Positions 16,367 through 24,691 of a stretch of 33,804 nt of DNA are shown one piece after another; position 1 is the stretch's first letter, and the number at the start of each line of letters is the position of its first letter. The notes under the pieces are model-generated. The model saw only the letters and a list, made by a program, of their open reading frames with translations, searched no databases and was not told the origin of the DNA. Made by a program: the position numbers and the translations under genes. The stretch is from Xenococcaceae cyanobacterium MO_188.B32 (GTDB lineage: Bacteria > Cyanobacteriota > Cyanobacteriia > Cyanobacteriales > Xenococcaceae): positions 1 to 33,804 of the forward strand of contig JASJDJ010000072.1 in the NCBI GenBank assembly GCA_030065635.1, given 5' to 3'.

Positions 16367-16513
16367 CTAACTATTGCTAACTTTCTTTACCTTTCGTTTT
16401 AGCTGGCGAATATAAGATCGAATGACATCAGTTTTTGTCTTTTCACTTTGTTTACAATATTGCTCTAATACTTGTGCTTCTTCATCTGAGATTTTTACTT
16501 CCAGTCGTTTTAT
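16367..16513 (-). pseudogene. Ribbon-helix-helix-like small protein lacking a normal start codon
   Basis: On the minus strand an open frame reads KRLEVKISDEEAQVLEQY, then CKQSEKTKTDVIRSYIRQ and LKRKVKKVSNS, ending TAG at 16367. The beta-strand RLEVKI followed by two helices with TKTDVIRSYI is the pattern of Arc/CopG ribbon-helix-helix DNA-binding proteins. No ATG, GTG or TTG is in frame between the upstream stop (around 16541-16543) and the conserved part. Where a start would be expected there is ATA (16511-16513) before AAA CGA. Either a point change from ATG destroyed the start, or a rare start codon is used. The gene is divergent from tnpB (ATG 16543), and its 5' end is about 30 bp from it. 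Confidence 0.6.
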
Positions 16514-16542
16514 TGTACGTAAATAAGTCGTATAATGATTCT

Positions 16543-17682
16543 ATGCTACTCGGATTTAAGACAGAACTCAAGTTAAATAACCAGCAGCGAACAATGTTGG
16601 CTCAACACGCTGGTGTTGCTCGTCATGCTTATAATTGGGGACTGGGATTAACCAAACAGATACTCTTACATAATCGAGATAATCCAGAAGAGAGAATCAA
16701 GTTCCCTTCTGCCATTGATCTGCATAAATGGTTAGTAGCAATGGTTAAGCCCGCAAACCCTTGGTATTACGAGAGTTCTAAATGTGCGCCTCAGTTCGCT
16801 TTGAGGCATTTGAGGGCAGCTTGGGATGATTGTTTTAAGAAAAAGAAAAAGCCACCACGCTTTAAGAAAAAAGGAAGAAATGACAGTTTTACTCTTGATG
16901 GCACAATCAAAGTAATAGACAACTTAAAAATTCAAGTTCCCAAAATAGGAATCTTGAGAACCTACGAGAGATTACCTCATGGCTATAAGCCTAAAAATGT
17001 CACCATTTCTCGTCAAGCTCCTAGTTGGTATGTCAGCTTCAAAGTAGAAATTGAACCACCTCAAAGCACTCCCAAAACAGTAGATGTAGTGGGTGTTGAT
17101 TTAGGGGTCAAAACCCTAGCTTATCTGAGTACGGGAATTGTCTTTAAAGGAGCAAAAAGTTACAGAAAATATGAGAAGAAGTTAGCCAAACTGCAATGGC
17201 GTAATCGTAACAAGGTAATTAATTCAGCCAATTGGAAGAAAGCTCAAATCAAGATAGCCAGGCTACATCGGAGAATAGCCAACATCCGCAAAGATACATT
17301 ACATAAGCTCACTACTTATTTAGCCAAAAACCACAGCGAGATAGTAATTGAAGATTTGAATGTATCTGGAATGTTGAAGAATGGCAAATTAGCCAAAGCT
17401 ATAGCAGATATGGGGTTTCATGAATTTAGACGACAACTAGAATACAAGTGTCAACTCTATGGCAGCAAGTTAATTATTGCCGATAGGTTTTTTCCGTCAA
17501 GTAAAACTTGTTCTAATTGTGGCTGGTATAACCCAGATTTAAAGCTATCTGATAGATGGTTTTGTTGTGTTAGCTGTGGGTCATTTATCGAACGAGACTG
17601 GAACGCCAGTATCAATTTAAGTAGGTGGAGTCACCGCCAAACTCAAGCTTGTGGACAAGTAGCTGCCGACAGCCTTGGTTGA
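16543..17682 (+). CDS. tnpB: IS200/IS605-type TnpB RNA-guided nuclease (orphan, no tnpA)
   Basis: The product is 379 aa from ATG 16543 (MLLGFKTELKLNNQQRTMLA). The frame is open upstream to 16435, but the extra 36 residues are not TnpB-like. The RuvC-like nuclease triad is intact: Asp186 (VVGVDLGVKTLA), Glu270 (IVIEDLNVSGM) and Asp352 (FIERDWNASINL). A zinc finger has Cys323/Cys326 (KTCSNCG) and Cys342/Cys345. The basic KKKKKPPRFKKKGR (about 99-112) is in the REC/RNA-contact part. TnpB nicks or cuts DNA guided by an omega-RNA made from the element's right end. No TnpA is near, so mobility would need help from elsewhere. The length is normal for the family. Confidence 0.9.
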   Translation: MLLGFKTELKLNNQQRTMLAQHAGVARHAYNWGLGLTKQILLHNRDNPEERIKFPSAIDLHKWLVAMVKPANPWYYESSKCAPQFALRHLRAAWDDCFKKKKKPPRFKKKGRNDSFTLDGTIKVIDNLKIQVPKIGILRTYERLPHGYKPKNVTISRQAPSWYVSFKVEIEPPQSTPKTVDVVGVDLGVKTLAYLSTGIVFKGAKSYRKYEKKLAKLQWRNRNKVINSANWKKAQIKIARLHRRIANIRKDTLHKLTTYLAKNHSEIVIEDLNVSGMLKNGKLAKAIADMGFHEFRRQLEYKCQLYGSKLIIADRFFPSSKTCSNCGWYNPDLKLSDRWFCCVSCGSFIERDWNASINLSRWSHRQTQACGQVAADSLG

Positions 17683-17697
17683 AGCAAGAAGATTTCA

Positions 17698-17719
17698 TTT
17701 TGCTACTTTGTTAGCAAAA
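17698..17719. repeat. Hairpin just downstream of tnpB
   Basis: TTTTGCTA (17698-17705) and TAGCAAAA (17712-17719) form a perfect 8-bp stem with a 6-nt loop, 15 nt after the tnpB stop. It may be the imperfect-palindrome right end of an IS605-type element, part of an omega-RNA, or a weak terminator. The element boundary is not resolved. Confidence 0.45.
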
Positions 17720-17737
17720 GTTAGTAAATTTTGAACG

Positions 17738-17793
17738 GAGTTGGAGAGGATAGGGAAGTTGGGAGAGAGGAGGGAGATGGAGGAGAGGATATT
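17738..17793. repeat. Polypurine tract
   Basis: Almost purely G/A on the plus strand (GGAGTTGGAGAGGATAGGG onward, with repeated GGAGAG). This could be a degenerate heptamer repeat. No gene is present. Confidence 0.45.
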
Positions 17794-17827
17794 TATTAGA
17801 TTTCTTGCAAAAATATGGGAATTAATT

Positions 17828-17859
17828 CCTTTTACCTTTTACCTTTTACCTTTTACCTT
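17828..17859. repeat. Heptanucleotide tandem repeat (CCTTTTA)x4
   Basis: Four perfect CCTTTTA units plus CCTT, between tnpB and the AI-2E-type permease stop. STRR-type repeat with a unit different from the other loci. Confidence 0.85.
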
Positions 17860-17895
17860 GACTTAACCAAAGTTTATAGGACTTATGCAATAGGT

Positions 17896-19137
17896 CTATT
17901 GAATATCTGCTTGCTTTTTTTGTGTTGTTTCTGCTGACTGGTATTGAGCTTGATTTCGATCGTCTTGTGCTGAAGGCTCATCTTGAGATAAGTCGGCATT
18001 GGCATCGATTTCAGGAAAACCAAAAGATGAATTTTCTAGATTGTCTGTAGAATAGTCTGGTTCGATCGATTGATTTTCTGTTTGCTTGAGGTCGTGTTTT
18101 TCTGAAACTTCACTATCATCTTTCCAGCGATCGAGAACATCTTTAATTACTACCTCTTTAAACCATACTTGACCGACTACTGTGAGGGGAAGAGCTAAAA
18201 ACAAACCCAAAAAGCCAAAGAAAGTTGCAAAAAATATTTGTGCCAATAAAGTAATTGCAGGAAGTAAAGACACTTGTTTTGCCATTACCCAAGGAGTCAA
18301 AATATTACTTTCTATTTGCTGAATACCAATATAAAGAATTAGTACGGCTAAAGGTTTCCATGGTGCTTCAATCAGACCAATGGTCATGGGGAAAATTACG
18401 CTTAGAGTCGGCCCTAAATTAGGAATAAAAGTTAATATTCCCGCTAGTACAGCTTGAGCTAAAGCAAGAGGAATTCCCAGGGCTAACAAGCCAATAAAGC
18501 TAAAAACGGCAATAACAGCCATATTAAATAAAATACCGATCAGCCAACCTTGTAAGGCTTCATCGCAAAGAGATAAAATCTCGTCTATTCTTCGGCGATA
18601 AAAAGAAGGAAATAAACGAATAAATCCCTGACGATAAGGGGAAGGATCTGCCAGTAACATAACCGTTAATACCAACAGCAGCAACATATTCAGCAAAACT
18701 CCTAGAGAGTTCCGAAAAAAGACAAAACCGCCCCCTAAAATTTGATTCAATAAAGGTTGAAGTTGTTGTCTTAGTTCTTCTGCACCTGGTAATAGCTCTG
18801 TTACCTCAGGGTCGAGACGACCATATAGTAAATCTAGCCACATTAATAGCCGGTCTACACCTTTAGGAATTAATAAAGCTAGTTCTTCAAATTGAGCGAC
18901 GAAAGACGGTACGATTAGCCAAAAAAAGCCAATTAAGACGGTTAAAACAATTAAAATAGATAACAAGACAGCATAACCGCGTTTTACTCCCGATTTTTGC
19001 CATCTCTTTACTAAAATGTTTAAAGAACTCGCAAAAATAACCGCAGTAAACAAGAGCAGCACTAGTTGCTTGATTTGCCAAAGTATATACAAACAGAGAA
19101 AAAAAACGACAAAACCAATCCAACTACCTAAATTCAC
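17896..19137 (-). CDS. AI-2E family transporter / PerM-type permease
   Basis: The product is 413 aa. Hydrophobic helices start at the N terminus (WIGFVVFFLCLYILWQI, VLLLFTAVIFASSLNILV) and continue with the family's conserved C-terminal part: GILTFIPNLGPTLSVIFP, then IQQIESNILTPWVMAKQVSL and AQIFFATFFGFLGLFLALPL. A large extramembrane loop (about 85-140) is as expected. The last ~70 residues are acidic, Gln/Ser-rich and probably disordered cytoplasmic tail. Family members export autoinducer-2 or other small solutes, or act in Na+/H+ exchange. The substrate cannot be told. The 65-aa membrane gene lies 43 bp upstream on the same strand. Confidence 0.88.
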   Translation of the reverse strand: MNLGSWIGFVVFFLCLYILWQIKQLVLLLFTAVIFASSLNILVKRWQKSGVKRGYAVLLSILIVLTVLIGFFWLIVPSFVAQFEELALLIPKGVDRLLMWLDLLYGRLDPEVTELLPGAEELRQQLQPLLNQILGGGFVFFRNSLGVLLNMLLLLVLTVMLLADPSPYRQGFIRLFPSFYRRRIDEILSLCDEALQGWLIGILFNMAVIAVFSFIGLLALGIPLALAQAVLAGILTFIPNLGPTLSVIFPMTIGLIEAPWKPLAVLILYIGIQQIESNILTPWVMAKQVSLLPAITLLAQIFFATFFGFLGLFLALPLTVVGQVWFKEVVIKDVLDRWKDDSEVSEKHDLKQTENQSIEPDYSTDNLENSSFGFPEIDANADLSQDEPSAQDDRNQAQYQSAETTQKKQADIQ

Positions 19138-19179
19138 CCGATAAAACTCCTATAAAAATTCAGTCTTTTTTGGCGATGG

Positions 19180-19377
19180 CTATTTTTTGGTATGTATTTG
19201 TTGTTGCCATCGCCAACCTAAAATTAAGCTCAAAATCAGAGTTGGTAACAACACTAAGATGAGAGCATCTAAGGTAGTGGAAGTTATGGGAATAAATTTA
19301 CCTCCGTATTTAATTAAAAAAGATAGTATTGCTGATAAAAATACTACCTTAAGAATAAATCCTGCTTGAGTATTCAT
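19180..19377 (-). CDS. Small two-helix membrane protein (65 aa)
   Basis: The product has two membrane helices (about 8-24, FILKVVFLSAILSFLIKYGG, and 35-53, LDALILVLLPTLILSLILGW) and a basic tail RWQQQIHTKK. ATG start at 19377. It is followed on the same strand by the AI-2E-type permease after 43 bp, so the two may be co-transcribed. I do not recognise a named family. Its composition and the helix-loop-helix layout look like a genuine conserved cyanobacterial small membrane protein. Confidence 0.65.
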   Translation of the reverse strand: MNTQAGFILKVVFLSAILSFLIKYGGKFIPITSTTLDALILVLLPTLILSLILGWRWQQQIHTKK

Positions 19378-19424
19378 ATAATCAGAAAAATTATCGGCTT
19401 AGTCGCTAACTGAGCAATGCGAAT

Positions 19425-19452
19425 AGCTAATAGCTAATGGCTAAGAGCTAAT
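19425..19452. repeat. Heptanucleotide tandem repeat (AGCTAAT)-type
   Basis: Units AGCTAAT, AGCTAAT, GGCTAAG and AGCTAAT, between the aldolase stop and the 65-aa protein start. Same unit as at 5473 and 10894. Confidence 0.8.
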
Positions 19453-19492
19453 AATCTCCTTTCATTGATGATGAAGAGCCTTCAAAACAATA

Positions 19493-20575
19493 TTAGGCAA
19501 TAGTTATCTCAGAAGAAAGATAGACATCTTGGATAGCGTGAAAAAGTCTAATTCCTTCTTCTAGGGGACGTTGGAAGGTTTTTCTGCCAGAAATCAAACC
19601 GCAACCACCGGCTCGCTTATTAATTACAGCAGTTCGTACCGCTTCAGCAAAATCATTCTTACCAGAAGCTCCACCAGAATTAATCAATCCACTACGTCCG
19701 GCATAACAATTCAGAACTTGGTAACGAGTTAAATCGATGGGATGATCGCTAGATAACTCAGTGTAAACCTTTTCGTTAGTCCTGCCGTACTTATTACCGG
19801 TAGCTTGGGCTACTGCTGTATAACCGCGATCGCATTCTGGTAATTTTTGTTTGATAATATCAGCTTCGATGGTGACACCAAGATGATTGGCTTGTCCGGT
19901 TAAATCTGCTGCCAGATGGTAATCTCGGTCTTGTTTAAAAACATCATTACGCAGATAACACCAAAGAATAGTTGCCATCCCTAATTTATGAGCCTGGGCA
20001 AAAGCATGACTTACTTCCTGAATTTGACGACTTGATTCGGGAGAACCAAAATAAATAGTTGATCCCACTGCTACTGCCCCCAAATTCCAAGCTTGTTCGA
20101 CACTAGCGAACATAATCTGGTCAGATTTGTTAGGATAGGTCAACAATTCGTTATGATTGAGTTTAACAATGAAGGGGATATGATGAGCATATTTACGAGA
20201 TACCATCCCTAAGACACCTAAAGTTGTAGCTACAGCATTACATCCTCCCTCCAAAGCTAATTTGACAATATTTTCTGGATCGAAATAGAGGGGGTTGGGA
20301 GCAAAAGAGGCTGCGCCAGAATGCTCGATGCCCTGATCTACAGGTAAGATGGAAAGATAGCCAGTATTTGCCAATCTACCACTACCATACAATTGCTGTA
20401 GACTACGGAGAACTTGAGGATTGCGATCGCTGTGAACGAATATGCGATCGATAAAATCTTTACTAGGTAAATGGAGGATGTCCGAGGAAATTTTGGCTTT
20501 ATAATTCAATAAATACTCCGCTTCTTCTCCTAAGTAAGATTCGAGCGATTGTGAGGGGAATAAAGTAGCAGTCAT
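19493..20575 (-). CDS. fbaB: Class I fructose-bisphosphate aldolase (FbaB/DhnA type)
   Basis: The product is 360 aa. It catalyses reversible cleavage of fructose 1,6-bisphosphate to dihydroxyacetone phosphate and glyceraldehyde 3-phosphate in glycolysis/gluconeogenesis and possibly the Calvin cycle. Family features are the N-terminal [20 protein letters not shown] (63-82), [12 protein letters not shown] (84-95), [12 protein letters not shown] (109-120), VGSTIYFGS (170-178), and [12 protein letters not shown] in the C-terminal phosphate-binding part. The Schiff-base lysine is probably Lys242 (EADIIKQK), by analogy with DhnA-type aldolases. Length is normal for the bacterial FbaB branch. It is divergent from the DUF819 gene. 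The intervening 330 bp hold no further gene. Confidence 0.9.
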   Translation of the reverse strand: MTATLFPSQSLESYLGEEAEYLLNYKAKISSDILHLPSKDFIDRIFVHSDRNPQVLRSLQQLYGSGRLANTGYLSILPVDQGIEHSGAASFAPNPLYFDPENIVKLALEGGCNAVATTLGVLGMVSRKYAHHIPFIVKLNHNELLTYPNKSDQIMFASVEQAWNLGAVAVGSTIYFGSPESSRQIQEVSHAFAQAHKLGMATILWCYLRNDVFKQDRDYHLAADLTGQANHLGVTIEADIIKQKLPECDRGYTAVAQATGNKYGRTNEKVYTELSSDHPIDLTRYQVLNCYAGRSGLINSGGASGKNDFAEAVRTAVINKRAGGCGLISGRKTFQRPLEEGIRLFHAIQDVYLSSEITIA

Positions 20576-20902
20576 AATAATTGTGCACGCTAAATTATCT
20601 TGATTTCTTTTATTGTGAATGTTGCTTTTTATATCGATCGCCTTTCTCTAGATAAATTTAATGCGAGTCGTCAAAATTATTTGCAGATTCAATTATAATT
20701 GTTTGGCCCAAAGCTCTATATTGATATTACGTCAGTTCGACAAAGCAGAAAAAAGGTAAAACACCGAGCGTGGAATATGCTGCACTAAGCAATATTCTGA
20801 TTTTCAGATATCTGAATTAACCATTCTCTCATTGACAAAATCATAACTCCGAATTCCGTACGCGAAGCGGGGTACCGAAGGTCACTCCGAACTCCCCTTG
20901 AT
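20576..20902. other. Divergent intergenic region between fbaB and the DUF819 gene
   Basis: No gene is seen. It must hold the promoters of both flanking genes, but I could not place them. Near the right end two ACTCCGA heptamers (20846-20852 and 20884-20890, the latter followed by ACTCC) are separated by a GC-rich block (CCGTACGCGAAGCGGGGTAC, 20856-20875) that looks inserted in a heptamer repeat. Confidence 0.5.
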
Positions 20903-22042
20903 ATGGCTTTAATTAATCCAGAACAAAAATTTGCTTTGTGGTCTGTCTTGCTTTTAGCAGCAGCTTATGGATTACGGATTGAAAAAACTCGCTGGGGAGG
21001 AAAGATATCTGGTGTAGTTGTGACAATTGCCATAACATTTATACTCTCTAATTTTAAAATAATTCCTCACCAGGCTTCTACCTACGAGATTGTCTGGTCT
21101 TATTTAGTGCCGTTAGCTATATCTTTATTATTGTTTAGGGCAGATTTATGGCGAATTTGGCAAGAAACTGGTTCTACTCTTATTGCTTACTCTGTGGGAG
21201 CATTTGGCACAGTGTTGGGAACTGTACTGGCTTACTATCTAATTCCTCTAGGAGAAGCGGGGTGGCAATTAGCAGGTGTTTTTTGTGCAACCTATATTGG
21301 CGGTTCAATTAATTTTGCTGCTACGGCTGAAACCTTGAGATTGCGCTCGGGAGAGTTACTTAGTGCTGGAGTAGCAGTCAACAATTTAGTTATGGCTGCT
21401 TATTTTGTTTTACTATTTTCTTTACCGTCATTTACGTGGATACAAAGAATATTTCCCGCTCAAACTCATTTTCCCAAAACCAAAAGAAAACAGCTCGATC
21501 CTGCCAATTTTCAGGAAAAAGAAGCATTACAAATTATAGATATCAGTTTATCTTTGGCTATTAGTGGAATTGCCTGTACCCTTGGTTATGGTTTTGCTCA
21601 GTGGTTGGACTATCCCCAAGCAGGAATTTTGGTTACGACCGCGATTATGGTGATCGTAGCAACTATCTTTCCTCACGATCTAGAAAAAATAGTTTCAGCC
21701 GAACAAATAGGAATGTTATTTATGCGGATATTTTTTGCGACTATCGGTGCTGGTGCCAATATCGAAGTAGTTTTAAGAGTAGCGCCGATTTTATTTATTT
21801 TTGCGACGACGATTGTCTTGATTCACTTAGTAGCTTTACTAACCATAGGCAAATTTTTAAATCTTAACTTAGCTGAATTAGCGATCGCCTCTAATGCTAA
21901 TTTAGGAGGCTCGACTACAGCAGCAGCAATGGCAGCAGCCAAAAAATGGGATAATTTAGTCACTCCAGCAATTCTCTGTGGTACTCTAGGCTATGCTGTC
22001 GCCACTTTTATCGGTGTTGGCTTAGCAAAACTATTGCATTGA
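20903..22042 (+). CDS. DUF819 family integral membrane protein
   Basis: The product is 379 aa with about 10 membrane helices. The opening (ALWSVLLLAAAYGLRIEKTR) and the central FCATYIGGSINFAATAETL and GVAVNNLVMAAYFVLL, and the C-terminal ASNANLGGSTTAAAMAAAKK, are the recurrent signatures of DUF819 proteins (YjcL-like). The two Gly/Asn/Thr-rich repeats suggest an inverted-repeat transporter fold. The transported substrate is unknown. ATG at 20903 has no strong Shine-Dalgarno. It runs in the same direction as cysH, 84 bp away, but a link with sulfate assimilation is not supported by sequence. Confidence 0.85.
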   Translation: MALINPEQKFALWSVLLLAAAYGLRIEKTRWGGKISGVVVTIAITFILSNFKIIPHQASTYEIVWSYLVPLAISLLLFRADLWRIWQETGSTLIAYSVGAFGTVLGTVLAYYLIPLGEAGWQLAGVFCATYIGGSINFAATAETLRLRSGELLSAGVAVNNLVMAAYFVLLFSLPSFTWIQRIFPAQTHFPKTKRKQLDPANFQEKEALQIIDISLSLAISGIACTLGYGFAQWLDYPQAGILVTTAIMVIVATIFPHDLEKIVSAEQIGMLFMRIFFATIGAGANIEVVLRVAPILFIFATTIVLIHLVALLTIGKFLNLNLAELAIASNANLGGSTTAAAMAAAKKWDNLVTPAILCGTLGYAVATFIGVGLAKLLH

Positions 22043-22126
22043 TAAATCGATCGAGATTAAAGCTAAAATAATCAACAATCTCTATCCCAAACCCAAATAT
22101 TATAAATAGCACGAGCAGCAAAATCG

Positions 22127-22885
22127 ATGACAAATGCAATCATCAATAGACTTCAATTAGATTTGGTAGAACTTAACCAAGAACTAAAAGATGTAGAAGC
22201 GCAAAAACTAGTTCAGTGGAGTGCCGATACTTTTGGTAATCACTTGGTCATGAGTACTAGCTTTGGTATTCAGGCTGCGGTAATGCTGCATTTAGTAACC
22301 AGTATCGTACCAGATCTTCCTGTTATTTGGGTTGATACTGGCTATCTCCCCACAGCAACATACAAATTTGCTGAGGAGTTAACTCAAAGGCTAAAACTTA
22401 ACTTGAAAGTTTATCAGTCGCCTATTTCGCCAGCTCGAATGGAAGCATTATACGGGGAATTGTGGGAACAAAACGATGTAGAAGCTTTCAATCGTTACGA
22501 TTATATCCGCAAAGTCGAACCCATGCAGCGTGCCTTGAAAGAACTAAATGCTATAGCTTGGCTGGCTGGACTCCGTAGGGATCAAACTCAACATCGTCAA
22601 GGATTAGAACGGGTTAGTAAACAAGAAGAGATTTACAAAATATATCCTATTCTCTCTTGGAACTCCCGCGATGTTTATCAGTATTTAACTGCCCACGATC
22701 TTCCCTATCATCCCTATTTCGATCTAGGTTATGTAAGTGTTGGCGATTGGCATTCTAGTCGTCCTTTAATGGCTGACGATACTGACGAAAGAAATACTCG
22801 TTTTCGTGGACTTAAGCAAGAGTGTGGCTTACATCTACCTCAAACTCCAGAAGAAGCTGAAAGTTTAGATTCCAGTAGTTTGTGA
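22127..22885 (+). CDS. cysH: Phosphoadenylyl-sulfate (PAPS) reductase
   Basis: The product is 252 aa and reduces PAPS to sulfite with thioredoxin. It has the nucleotide-binding [14 protein letters not shown] (43-56), [18 protein letters not shown] (68-85), [13 protein letters not shown] (145-157) and the C-terminal ECGLH with catalytic Cys233. Cys233 is the only cysteine in the protein, so the CC...CXXC cysteines that hold the 4Fe-4S cluster in APS reductases are absent. The substrate is therefore PAPS rather than APS. ATG at 22127. The stop overlaps by 21 bp the tail of a convergent gene (22865-23284). Confidence 0.92.
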   Translation: MTNAIINRLQLDLVELNQELKDVEAQKLVQWSADTFGNHLVMSTSFGIQAAVMLHLVTSIVPDLPVIWVDTGYLPTATYKFAEELTQRLKLNLKVYQSPISPARMEALYGELWEQNDVEAFNRYDYIRKVEPMQRALKELNAIAWLAGLRRDQTQHRQGLERVSKQEEIYKIYPILSWNSRDVYQYLTAHDLPYHPYFDLGYVSVGDWHSSRPLMADDTDERNTRFRGLKQECGLHLPQTPEEAESLDSSSL

Positions 22886-23284
22886 GTTCCTTGGAGACAA
22901 CTCCACCTCCCATCCTGGTGTTCCCCACCACACACGGCGTTCATTTGACTCAATCCAAAAGTCAAGTTGTTGGACCTTACCATCTTCAAAGATTAATCTA
23001 GGAAACACGGGATAATCTCGATCGTCTTCCTCAGTATAATCTTTGCCAAAAAAGTTCATCTTAACCGTGAGTCCATCTATAACCCCAATCTCTTCTTTGC
23101 CAACTCCACTTATCTTTTCGTCATCATAACTAAAAGACCCTTGATAAGTATTTCCAGCTAAAGAACCTTCGCTGACTTTCACCGTAAAATCATAGGTAAT
23201 TGGTTTGGCTAAACTGGGATATCCATTAATAACAATCATTGTTGATGTTAATATTGCTATCCCTGAAATATAATTTTGAATCAT
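22865..23284 (-). CDS. Small secreted hypothetical protein
   Basis: The product is 139 aa with an N-terminal signal peptide (about 1-26, cut near PSLAKP). The mature part is beta-rich, starting [19 protein letters not shown] and then [11 protein letters not shown]. This pattern is shared with cyanobacterial exported proteins, many of which carry PEP-CTERM sorting tails. No such tail is present here (it ends [10 protein letters not shown]). The function is unknown. Its end overlaps the cysH 3' end by 21 bp on the opposite strand, so the two mRNAs are complementary at their tails. Confidence 0.7.
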   Translation of the reverse strand: MIQNYISGIAILTSTMIVINGYPSLAKPITYDFTVKVSEGSLAGNTYQGSFSYDDEKISGVGKEEIGVIDGLTVKMNFFGKDYTEEDDRDYPVFPRLIFEDGKVQQLDFWIESNERRVWWGTPGWEVELSPRNSQTTGI

Positions 23285-23402
23285 TAGTTTCTTTGCTCTC
23301 TAGACATTAACCTATTTAATATTCAACCAAAGTTCTTTTCCTATCTACTACTTTTCTTGTTTCTAATTTTTTCATCGAACTGACGTTGAGTCAGATAAAA
23401 TC

Positions 23403-24677
23403 GTGAGTCGAGTTGTTGTCACTACCATTGGAAGTTTAGGCGATCTTCATCCTAAGATTGCGATCGCCCTTGAATTACGTCAGCGCGGTCATGATGTTGT
23501 TTTTGCTACACACAAAGGGTATCAAGCCAAAATTGAAGCCTTGGGGTTTGAGTTTCACGAGATGCGCCCCGACGGAACCAACCATCCTTTAGAAATAGCA
23601 CGTATGACAGACTCGAAAACAGGCCCTGAATACGTCATCCGTAACTGGCTGCTGCCAAGTTTGCGTGAAACATACACTGACTTGATGAATGCTGCAAAAG
23701 ATGCCGACTTAATGATTGCTGGAGAAATTGTCTATGCTGCTCGATTAGTTGCCGAAAAATTAAGGATTCGGTGGGTATCATTGGTTTTATCGCCCTTGTC
23801 CCTGTTCTCTGCCTACGATCCCTCCGTTATTGCTCAATTTCCAGTTTTAGCAAAATTACGTGGATTTGGTGTACTGCCCAACCAAGGTGTCATTCAGTTA
23901 TTAAAGGCAGTGACTAAATCTTGGGCAGAACCGATTCACCAACTAAGAAGGGAACTAAAATTACCCCAACTCATTGGTAATCCCATTATTGATGATAAGT
24001 TTTCTCCCTATCTCGTGTTGGCGATGTTCTCTTCAGTTTTGGCAAAGCCCCAACCCGATTGGGCTGAAAACACTGTTATTACGGGATTTGCCTTCTATGA
24101 TGGCGATCGAGATAAGGCAGAACTTACCCCAGAACTTCAACAATTTTTAGATGCAGGTGAACCGCCCCTTGTATTCACATTAGGTTCGGCAGCAGTAATT
24201 TCTCCTGGCACTTTCTATCAGGAAAGTATTAAAGCTGCAACCCAGTTAAATCGTCGTGCCGTGCTTTTAATGGGTGAAAATACTCCTCCAGATAACCTTT
24301 CAAAAGATATCATGGCTACGAACTATGTTCCATATTCCCAAATTTTTCCTCGCGCAAGCGCGATCGTCCATCAGGGTGGAATTGGAACAACGGCGCAAGC
24401 TCTTAGATCGGGTCGTCCAACTCTAATTATGCCTTACACTTACGACCAACCTGACAATGCAGCACGAGTTCAAAGATTGGGAACTTCTCGTACGATTAAT
24501 CGTAAAAAATATACTGCATCACTGGTTGCCATGGAGTTGAGTGAATTAGTCGAGAATCCTGGATATACAGCAAAAGCAACCGAAGTTGGGCGAATTATCC
24601 AAGCAGAAGATGGGGTGAAAGTGACGTGTGATGCGATTGAAAACGTAGTCTATTCAACTGAAAACGGCTGTAATTAG
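23403..24677 (+). CDS. Glycosyltransferase, GT1/UGT-like (GT-B fold)
   Basis: The product is 424 aa from a GTG at 23403. The N-terminal acceptor half opens VVVTTIGSLGDLHPKIAIAL with the RGHDVVFATH motif typical of sterol/macrolide UGT-like enzymes. The C-terminal nucleotide-sugar half has FTLGSAAVISPG, then IVHQGGIGTTAQALRSGRPT and PYTYDQPDNAARVQRLGTSR, which match the GT1 donor-binding signature (HxGG...DQ). It probably transfers a sugar to a lipid or small hydrophobic acceptor in the cytoplasm. Acceptor and sugar are not known. It stands alone, convergent with the ZIP-like gene, 15 bp apart. Confidence 0.88.
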   Translation: MSRVVVTTIGSLGDLHPKIAIALELRQRGHDVVFATHKGYQAKIEALGFEFHEMRPDGTNHPLEIARMTDSKTGPEYVIRNWLLPSLRETYTDLMNAAKDADLMIAGEIVYAARLVAEKLRIRWVSLVLSPLSLFSAYDPSVIAQFPVLAKLRGFGVLPNQGVIQLLKAVTKSWAEPIHQLRRELKLPQLIGNPIIDDKFSPYLVLAMFSSVLAKPQPDWAENTVITGFAFYDGDRDKAELTPELQQFLDAGEPPLVFTLGSAAVISPGTFYQESIKAATQLNRRAVLLMGENTPPDNLSKDIMATNYVPYSQIFPRASAIVHQGGIGTTAQALRSGRPTLIMPYTYDQPDNAARVQRLGTSRTINRKKYTASLVAMELSELVENPGYTAKATEVGRIIQAEDGVKVTCDAIENVVYSTENGCN

Positions 24678-24691
24678 TAGAAATAAAAAAT

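Noticed and set aside
16511-16540. TATAAT at 16531-16536 as a tnpB promoter
   Set aside because: It is only 6 bp from the ATG and the nearest -35-like TTGTAC is 12 bp away, too short a spacing to call.
16435-16542. Extended N terminus for TnpB
   Set aside because: The 36 extra residues are not TnpB-like and run antisense through the RHH-like frame. MLLGFKTEL at 16543 is the normal TnpB start.
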